Shown piece after piece: positions 1-4,201 of a stretch of 5,254 nt of DNA. This DNA comes from DATDCV01 sp036524155 (GTDB lineage Bacteria > Verrucomicrobiota > Verrucomicrobiia > Limisphaerales > UBA8199), in assembly GCA_036524155.1 (NCBI GenBank), contig DATDCV010000267.1, positions 1 to 5,254 on the forward strand. Reading direction: 5' to 3'. The translations under genes were made by a program, and so were the position numbers. The number at the start of each line of letters is the position of its first letter. Within the stretch, counting starts at the first letter, position 1. The notes beneath the pieces were generated by a model. The model saw only the letters and a list, made by a program, of their open reading frames with translations. It searched no databases and was not told the origin of the DNA.

Positions 1-25
1 GCGCCACTCAGGCCGGACGTTGGGC
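1..25 (+). other. Right end of an attC recombination site (partial)
   Basis: Positions 19-25 read GTTGGGC, a perfect match to the integron R' consensus GTTRRRY. They are preceded by a GC-rich stretch (1-18) that would be the right (L') arm and 5 nt spacer of an attC whose left arm lies outside the window. Support comes from position 849-855, GCCCAAC, the exact reverse complement, which closes the same cassette. The crossover would fall between G19 and T20. The stem itself cannot be checked because its partner arm is missing. Confidence 0.7.
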
Positions 26-944
26 ACCGTGACCCGTCACTTTCTACCCCAAACTCACATGAGAAACGACTCTAAAGTCACCGAAGGATTCACACTCATT
101 GAGTTGTTGGTCCTGATTGCCATCCTCGCCATCCTCGCTGCGCTGTTATTGCCGGTCTTGAGCAGTGCCAAAGCCAAATCGCGGCGAACCGTGTGCGTGA
201 ATGATTTGCACCAAATCAGCCTGGGTGTGCGGATGTATTCAGACGATTCGAGTGACGCTTCGCCCTCTTCCGGCTCGGCGGGCGTGACTTTGGCCAATGT
301 CGAGACGCTTTATTCAGGCTACAAGGCGCTTATGAAGAATTACGTCGGCCTGAAAGGCGCGTCCTCCCCGCAAGACAAGTTGTTCGCCTGCCCGGCGGAT
401 GTCTTCAACGTCGGTGAGCTTCTCAACGACAGGGCTCACGCGCTGCAATTCGTTAAAGCGAGCATGCATGATTCACCCGCTTTTGATTATTCCAGCTATG
501 CCTTTAATGGCGGTGACAATGTCACCCGGCACTTCGGCGAAGCGAGGCTCACGCTTCCCGGCCTCACGGGCGTCAAATTAAGCTCCGTGAACCATCCAGC
601 CAGGACCATATTGCTGGCAGAAGTCCCCGCCCTCTTGCCCTATTCGTGGCATGATCCCTCATCTCATGGTGTCGCGTACAACAAGGGCCTGAATTACAGA
701 GATTCCAAGAATGTTGTAAGCTTCGTGGATGGCCATGTCAGCTACCTAAAGATGTATTGCACCGATCGCATTGCCGCGTGCCTCACAAATCCTCCTGCGG
801 GCTATGATTACCAATGGAGTCCAGATTGATTATTCACCACAGAGCGCCGCCCAACTTTGCGCTGCACTGGACCGGGAGCAGCCGGTTCAGCCTGGGTTCG
901 ATGGCCACCGCACTGGCGGCTGCTCCCGGCCAGTGAGCTTTGCG
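20..944 (+). mobile_element. Integron gene cassette 1 (pseudopilin-like cargo)
   Basis: The unit runs from the T after G19 of one R' box to G944 of the next, 925 bp. It holds one gene (59-829) and ends in its own attC. The opening box GTTGGGC and the closing R'' box GCCCAAC are perfect complements, as expected if both came from one circular cassette. No promoter is evident in the 33 bp between the boundary and the start codon, so transcription probably comes from upstream. Confidence 0.8.
59..829 (+). CDS. Pseudopilin-like protein with prepilin N-terminal methylation motif
   Basis: The product is 256 aa and is probably an inner-membrane or pseudopilus-associated protein processed by prepilin peptidase. 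A short charged leader ends at Gly10, cleavage is expected before Phe11, and Glu15 is the conserved Glu at mature position +5. The hydrophobic helix spans about residues 13-34. The C-terminal region carries SFVDGHVSYLK (221-231), the DGHV box of the pseudopilin-like families expanded in Planctomycetes and Verrucomicrobia. The His usually ten residues before that Asp is Arg here (R214). The ATG at 59 is preferred over the in-frame TTG at 20, because the TTG lies on the cassette boundary and would add 13 residues ahead of a normal leader. No clear Shine-Dalgarno sequence is visible. The gene is the only cargo of its cassette, an unusual position for a pilin-like gene. The exact partner or substrate is unknown. 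Confidence 0.88.
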   Translation: MRNDSKVTEGFTLIELLVLIAILAILAALLLPVLSSAKAKSRRTVCVNDLHQISLGVRMYSDDSSDASPSSGSAGVTLANVETLYSGYKALMKNYVGLKGASSPQDKLFACPADVFNVGELLNDRAHALQFVKASMHDSPAFDYSSYAFNGGDNVTRHFGEARLTLPGLTGVKLSSVNHPARTILLAEVPALLPYSWHDPSSHGVAYNKGLNYRDSKNVVSFVDGHVSYLKMYCTDRIAACLTNPPAGYDYQWSPD

Positions 945-950
945 TTCGCT
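849..950 (+). other. attC site 1 (complete, two extrahelical bases)
   Basis: R'' is GCCCAAC (849-855) and R' is GTTCGCT (944-950), which departs from GTTRRRY only at its fourth base. Between them, 861-883 pairs with 918-938 along 21 base pairs without mismatch. Two left-arm bases are left unpaired: G864, nine nt after the R'' box, and A871. Unpaired spacers flank the stem (856-860 and 939-943), and the terminal loop is about 34 nt. This is the canonical attC plan: R box, unpaired central spacer, L box with an extrahelical base, a second extrahelical base, and a variable terminal structure. Confidence 0.9.
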
Positions 951-2008
951 CAGACTCCTGCAATGACCGCCTTTCGCTTTTGCCGTGCGGTTGCTGTCCT
1001 GATGAGCTCGGTTCTGGTCTGCCCCTGTGTGGGCGTGTGTGCGCCCAATGCGGCCGGACTGCCAGAACCGCCAGCGTCTGTCGCGATGAGCCCAGGGGCA
1101 GGCGAGGGAATGGTGTTGTTTGTTGACGTCCAGACCGAAAGTGGCGAAACGCTCCCATGCGTCGTCGACACCGGATCCCCGAATACGGTTCTGCCGGCGC
1201 GTCTAGAGCCAACTCTGGGGAGCCGGCTGGGCTCACGCGTGTTCTCGACCTTGGACAGCCCTAAAGAAACTGAGCATCTCTATGCAGCTCCCAAGCTATA
1301 TCTCGGAAAGACTCGACTCATGACCGACACGCAAATTGGAGCCTCAGGTAATTTGGGCATTCTCGGCATGGACTGCTTGCGGCATTATTGCATGCAACTG
1401 GACTTTGAGGCCAAGGCGGTGCGATTTTTGAACTCTGAGCAGCTTAACATTGCCGACTTGGGCAAGCCCTTTTCCCTTAGCAAATCGCGCTACGCCACGA
1501 TCAAGCATCGAGGGTTCTTTCAGAAGAAAGAAACTGACCTCCTGCTTGATACGGGTTGTCCCTTCGACGGTTATCTGAACCCGCGGGCTTTCAAGCGCGC
1601 GGTGCGCGAGCAGCACGCCCAACCGCTGCCGTTTTTAAAAGACGGCGTGGTTCAGGGTACGGCGCCGGGGATAGCCCTTTTCCCACAATGCATTTGGGAC
1701 AGCGAAAGCTACACTAATCTGATCATTGGAAAGCGATTCGACTTGGTCGGCTTGAGGTTCCTAGCCCGGCATTTGGTCACATTCGATTTTCCTCGAGGGG
1801 TAGTTTACCTCAAGAGAACAAGCGGCGATGGTTTGCCAAAAAGAGTTTCGGTCAGTTCAGAATCAGCGATCCCCAATAAAGCCCGCATTTCCAAGGGTGA
1901 AAAGGAATAGAGCGAACCACACCATGCAGCGGATGCGAGCCAGCCGCCGCCGGGTTACGAACGCATGCCGACCTGACCGGCTGGCTCGCATCCGCTGCAT
2001 GGTGACCG
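945..2008 (+). mobile_element. Integron gene cassette 2 (aspartic protease cargo)
   Basis: The unit is bounded by G944/T945 and G2008/T2009, 1064 bp with one gene. The opening box GTTCGCT (944-950) and the closing R'' box AGCGAAC (1911-1917) are exact complements, and the match extends to 8 bp (C951 with G1910). The gene starts 12 nt after the opening box and its stop codon abuts R'', so almost nothing except gene and attC is carried, which is typical of cassettes. Confidence 0.85.
963..1910 (+). CDS. Secreted two-lobed retropepsin-like aspartic protease
   Basis: The product is 315 aa and a predicted exported peptidase of clan AA. Residues 1-27 look like a signal peptide, with a hydrophobic core followed by a possible VCA cleavage site. 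Lobe 1 has the catalytic triplet in VVDTGSPNTVLP (DTG at 69-71) and the family's LGILGMDCL turn (131-139). Lobe 2 repeats the pattern with LLLDTGCPF (DTG at 196-198) and a degenerate counterpart, LVGLRFLARHLVTFDF (261-276). Retropepsins have one DTG per chain and dimerise. Here one chain supplies both, like pepsin. The frame is open back to 771, but that would overlap the previous gene and run through attC 1. The ATG at 963 lies just inside the cassette boundary and begins a good signal peptide. No strong ribosome site is seen. The substrate is unknown. Catalytic competence is inferred from the two intact DTG motifs. Confidence 0.85.
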   Translation: MTAFRFCRAVAVLMSSVLVCPCVGVCAPNAAGLPEPPASVAMSPGAGEGMVLFVDVQTESGETLPCVVDTGSPNTVLPARLEPTLGSRLGSRVFSTLDSPKETEHLYAAPKLYLGKTRLMTDTQIGASGNLGILGMDCLRHYCMQLDFEAKAVRFLNSEQLNIADLGKPFSLSKSRYATIKHRGFFQKKETDLLLDTGCPFDGYLNPRAFKRAVREQHAQPLPFLKDGVVQGTAPGIALFPQCIWDSESYTNLIIGKRFDLVGLRFLARHLVTFDFPRGVVYLKRTSGDGLPKRVSVSSESAIPNKARISKGEKE

Positions 2009-2014
2009 TTAAGT
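1911..2014 (+). other. attC site 2 (perfect 27 bp palindrome, no extrahelical bases)
   Basis: R'' AGCGAAC (1911-1917) directly follows the protease stop codon, and R' GTTAAGT (2008-2014) fits GTTRRRY. The stem 1920-1946 pairs with 1978-2004 over 27 bp without a mismatch or bulge, around a 31 nt loop. Only 2 and 3 nt remain as spacers beside the R boxes. The boxes and their complementarity to neighbouring boxes argue for attC. The lack of extrahelical bases is atypical. A transcription terminator or other palindromic repeat is an alternative for the stem alone, but there is no T-run after it. Confidence 0.75.
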
Positions 2015-2325
2015 GAAAGGCGTCTCAGAAAGTCGAATGCGAATTGTTGGCCTATCTCGGGTTGGCTGCAGGATCATACTGCCCTTAGTCGTAATTACCC
2101 TGTTCTTGGGAGACGTTGCACAGCATTCCTTCGCACCGAAGTGGGAAACGGCTCCGTTATTCGCGCTTATACTCCTATGTGTTCTGCGTCTGTTGTGGCG
2201 AGACCGGAGGTCGTCCCAATGAGTTCACTTAACAAACGGATTGAGCCGAGGACGAGCAGCGCGGTCATGCCCGTCCCGCAATCGAGTGCCGGTGCCACGC
2301 TGCTCGCCACGGCTCATCCTCGCCG
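2009..2325 (+). mobile_element. Integron gene cassette 3 (small membrane protein cargo)
   Basis: This is the smallest unit, 317 bp, between G2008/T2009 and G2325/T2326. The opening sequence GTTAAGTGAA (2008-2017) and TTCACTTAAC (2224-2233) at the head of its attC are exact 10-base complements, the longest such match in the window. It holds one short open frame, whose stop lies 4 nt before the R'' box. Confidence 0.85.
2013..2222 (+). CDS. Small two-helix membrane protein (cassette-encoded)
   Basis: The product is up to 69 aa, of a family I do not recognise. Two hydrophobic segments are visible, roughly residues 20-34 (IILPLVVITLFLG) and 47-62 (APLFALILLCVLRLLW). They are joined by a short polar loop, and a basic tail (WRDRRSSQ) would face the cytoplasm by the positive-inside rule. 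Two starts are possible: the GTG at 2013, which overlaps the R' box, or the ATG at 2037, which gives 61 aa and keeps both helices. The ATG seems more natural, but neither has a clear ribosome site. Sole occupancy of a well-defined cassette supports it being a real gene despite its length. Function is unknown. Tiny membrane proteins are common among cassette genes of unknown role. Confidence 0.65.
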   Translation: MKGVSESRMRIVGLSRVGCRIILPLVVITLFLGDVAQHSFAPKWETAPLFALILLCVLRLLWRDRRSSQ

Positions 2326-2331
2326 TTCGGC
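2227..2331 (+). other. attC site 3 (complete, two extrahelical bases)
   Basis: R'' is ACTTAAC (2227-2233), a perfect RYYYAAC. R' is GTTCGGC (2325-2331), one base off GTTRRRY. The arms 2238-2261 and 2298-2319 pair over 22 positions with a single A-A mismatch (2249/2309). T2242 (nine nt after R'') and A2252 bulge from the left arm. Spacers are 4 nt (2234-2237) and 5 nt (2320-2324). The first extra base sits exactly where it does in attC 1 and attC 4. Confidence 0.9.
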
Positions 2332-3299
2332 GACTCCCGGAAGTTCGCCTCAAACATGCGATTCACCATAAAGATAACCGGTGTCTGTCTGGCGATTCTG
2401 CTGGCCTGCGCCGTTCTGCTTTTTGTAATCCTCCCTCGGTTTGCCGGCTGGGCTTTTGTGCCACGTCCCCATAGCTCAATTCTGTTTTATGGAGCGTCCG
2501 GCACGGTCCTCGACGAGCAAACACATGCTCCCATGGCAGGCGCGAAAATATTCGTCACCAGCCATCCGAAAGTGACATGCGAGTCTGATTCGAGAGGGAG
2601 GTTTAAGCTAAAGGAAGTTCGCCAATGGCACGCCGGGGAAATTGGCGTTGCTGCTGGCGCCAGTGACTGGCCGTTCAGGCAGGATTGGGGTTGGGACCAC
2701 ATTACAATCTCCCACACGAACTACACGCCATGCGAGGTCGCCTGGCTTTACCCCAACGACGACGTCATTTTACTAAGGAAGGTGGGCGAGCCTTCGGGGT
2801 CTCGCCCTTGGCTGACTTTCAACAGCAACGGAGCAATCCTGCAAGACATGGGCGCCGCCCAGTACCTGAAACCGGGCGGCATTCAGATCGTCGAACACAA
2901 GAACGAGAATCCATCATCAGTCGCCGTCCCATCCAAAGTGCACATCGGATTTGGGCGCCGAGTCTATCAACCACATGTCACCCCAGTGAGCAGCTTTGCT
3001 GGTGATGATAGGGCGTTGCCCGGCGAGCCTCTCAAAGGGGAAGGGTGGGATTGGGAGTTCTCCATCTATTGGCTCTACTCGGGTAAAACCATTGATACCA
3101 AAGACTCAACTCGCGTTTATCGATTGGAGTTTATCCCATGAGCTTAAGCCCTCATATTGCGGATGATCATCCCACTACCCCGAACCCGTCACTTCAGGCA
3201 ACAGCCGCCCCGCCGCGCTGTTAACCGGCTCATGAACCTTGAACATCAGCATCATTGCAGGCCACGTCCCGTTCCGGGCGGCTGTGCCTGAGTTGAGTG
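2326..3299 (+). mobile_element. Integron gene cassette 4 (CarboxypepD-reg-like cargo)
   Basis: The unit is about 974 bp, from T2326 to about G3299, with one gene and its attC. The opening box GTTCGGC and closing R'' CCCGAAC are complementary at six of seven positions. The right boundary is less certain than the others because the R' box there is degenerate (GCTAGCC). Confidence 0.7.
2356..3141 (+). CDS. Membrane-anchored protein with carboxypeptidase-regulatory-like beta domain
   Basis: The product is 261 aa. Residues 1-35 form a short basic head and a long hydrophobic stretch (about 8-34), best read as a signal anchor. A lipobox-like LLAC occurs inside it, but the hydrophobic run continues past the Cys, so a lipoprotein is less likely. 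Residues 46-142 resemble the carboxypeptidase regulatory-like fold: ASGTVLDEQTHAPMAGAKI, then DSRGRFKL, then a final VILLRK strand. The remaining region (about 145-261) is rich in Trp and Gly and I do not recognise it. The domain is a transthyretin-like beta sandwich that usually acts in binding or as a structural module at the cell surface. The ATG at 2356 lies 24 nt after the R' box and is the natural start. The exact role is unknown. Confidence 0.8.
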   Translation: MRFTIKITGVCLAILLACAVLLFVILPRFAGWAFVPRPHSSILFYGASGTVLDEQTHAPMAGAKIFVTSHPKVTCESDSRGRFKLKEVRQWHAGEIGVAAGASDWPFRQDWGWDHITISHTNYTPCEVAWLYPNDDVILLRKVGEPSGSRPWLTFNSNGAILQDMGAAQYLKPGGIQIVEHKNENPSSVAVPSKVHIGFGRRVYQPHVTPVSSFAGDDRALPGEPLKGEGWDWEFSIYWLYSGKTIDTKDSTRVYRLEFIP

Positions 3300-3305
3300 C
3301 TAGCC
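3179..3305 (+). other. attC site 4 (degenerate right box)
   Basis: R'' is CCCGAAC (3179-3185). The stem 3191-3210 pairs with 3276-3293 over 18 bp, with T3194 (nine nt after R'') and A3200 bulged from the left arm, the same design as attC 1 and 3. Measured from the stem, R' should begin at 3299 or 3300. GCTAGCC (3299-3305) sits there and is one change from GTTAGCC. A consensus-like GTTGAGT at 3292-3298 overlaps the stem and spacer, so it does not fit the geometry. The loop is about 65 nt. Confidence 0.75.
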
Positions 3306-3344
3306 GCCACCGAGATATTCCGCGGATTGCACAGTAAAGTTTCA

Positions 3345-3869
3345 ATGACAGACGACCTCATTATCCGCCGAGCGAGTGGTGCCGACCTCGCCGCCATCAA
3401 CTCGATTTACAATTATTACGTCGCGCACTCTACCTGTGTTTGGACTACGCAGCCGTGTTCGGAAGCTGAACGCAAGGCGTGGTATGAGGAGCATGGCGAC
3501 TCGATGCCCATTTTAGTGGCCGAATATAATGGACGCATCGTTGGCTGGGGTGCACTTGGTTCATTTCGAGCCGCCTATACCGCCGCAGGAGTGTTGGAAG
3601 ACTCTATTTATGTGCACCATGATTTTCATCGTCGGAAGATTGGAAGCCGGTTACTGGCAGCATTGATTGAGGCGGCAAACCGAATGAGCCTTCGCTCCAT
3701 TCTGGCGAACATCTCGGCGGATCAGACGCCGAGCATTCGATTGCACGAGAAATTCGGATTTGAGAAGGTGGCGCATTTGCGTCAAGTCGGCACGAAGTTC
3801 AATCAATGTTTTGACGCAGTGTATTTACAGTGCTTGCTGGCAGCTAACATGAAAGTACGATTTGATTGA
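3345..3869 (+). CDS. GNAT N-acetyltransferase, phosphinothricin/methionine sulfoximine type
   Basis: The product is 174 aa, the usual length for this family. It would transfer acetyl from acetyl-CoA to a small amine, with phosphinothricin-like or methionine sulfoximine-like amino acids as family substrates. Visible motifs are the IRRASGADLAAINSIYNYYV start, LVAEYNGRIVGWG (57-69), LEDSIYV (84-90), and SIRLHEKFGFEKVAHLRQVGTKF (130-152), where His134 matches the His of the family's SxxLHExxGF signature. The acetyl-CoA loop normally reads R/Q-x-x-G-x-G/A. Here it is HRRKIG (95-100), so the first two key residues are changed. The GTG at 3297 would extend the N-terminus by 16 residues across the cassette boundary. 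The ATG at 3345 is preferred. Acetyltransferases are common integron cargo. This gene follows attC 4, but no attC is recognisable behind it. Confidence 0.88.
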   Translation: MTDDLIIRRASGADLAAINSIYNYYVAHSTCVWTTQPCSEAERKAWYEEHGDSMPILVAEYNGRIVGWGALGSFRAAYTAAGVLEDSIYVHHDFHRRKIGSRLLAALIEAANRMSLRSILANISADQTPSIRLHEKFGFEKVAHLRQVGTKFNQCFDAVYLQCLLAANMKVRFD

Positions 3870-3975
3870 TAACGGGCTGATCCCTGTTTTCATTTGCCGG
3901 AAGTATCGGAACACGCATTCCTATTTCAGTTTTCATGAGGAACCCCAAGGTGCTTCCGGAAGTTCTAGCCAGCGA

Positions 3976-4024
3976 CGGCAAGTCAGTCTTGCCGCCAGCA
4001 GACATTGACCTGGTCCGGCGGCAA
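3976..4024. repeat. Mutually exclusive short hairpins
   Basis: CGGCAAG (3976-3982) pairs with CTTGCCG (3988-3994) around a 5 nt loop. TTGCCGCC (3989-3996) pairs equally well with GGCGGCAA (4017-4024) around a 20 nt loop. The middle segment can therefore pair with only one partner at a time. In RNA this would resemble a two-state switch. It may also be a decayed palindromic repeat. No leader peptide or terminator T-run was seen. Confidence 0.45.
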
Positions 4025-4174
4025 CAGGATGGTTGACTCCATCTTCAAGCCGCCCTATACGGGGCACATCTTCACCCCATGAACCGTTCGACAAGGGCCT
4101 CCTCTCCCCAGCCCTTGACCAATGTGACGTGACGTGATAGTGGTTAATGAATTCCCGGTTCACAAATCGTAGTC

Positions 4175-4194
4175 GAACGCCCTCTTGGGCGTTC
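4175..4194 (+). promoter_or_regulatory. Perfect 8 bp hairpin just upstream of the second pseudopilin gene
   Basis: GAACGCCC (4175-4182) and GGGCGTTC (4187-4194) form a GC-rich stem with a TCTT loop, ending 7 nt before the ATG at 4202. In mRNA it would sit next to the ribosome landing site and could reduce translation. It could also be the tail of a terminator for upstream transcription, but no T-run follows. Confidence 0.4.
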
Positions 4195-4201
4195 ACGGAA
4201 A

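Larger units (their letters stand above)
3870..4201. other. Noncoding spacer at the right edge of the array
   Basis: This is a 332 bp stretch without a convincing gene. The reverse-strand frame across it (4229-3933) has no recognisable domain and overlaps the next gene. It holds several short inverted repeats (3976-4024, 4092-4117, 4175-4194), an 8-base direct repeat GTTTTCAT (3885-3892 and 3929-3936) and a GTGACGTGACGTGA run near 4125-4138. A TTGACC at 4115-4120 could be a -35 box, but no good -10 follows. No R'/R'' pair with a matching stem was found here. Confidence 0.6.

Noticed and set aside
771..962. N-terminal extension of the aspartic protease frame back to a TTG at 771
   Set aside because: It would overlap the preceding gene and translate through attC 1. 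The ATG at 963 lies just inside the cassette boundary and starts a plausible signal peptide.
1920..2004. 27 bp palindrome read as an intrinsic terminator or REP-type repeat
   Set aside because: There is no T-run, the loop is 31 nt, and the flanking boxes AGCGAAC and GTTAAGT fit the cassette pairing rule with both neighbouring units.
3292..3298. GTTGAGT as the true R' box of attC 4
   Set aside because: It matches the consensus but overlaps the outer stem pairs and leaves no spacer. In the other two bulged sites the R' box starts 8-9 nt past the base flanking the first extra base, which points to 3299.
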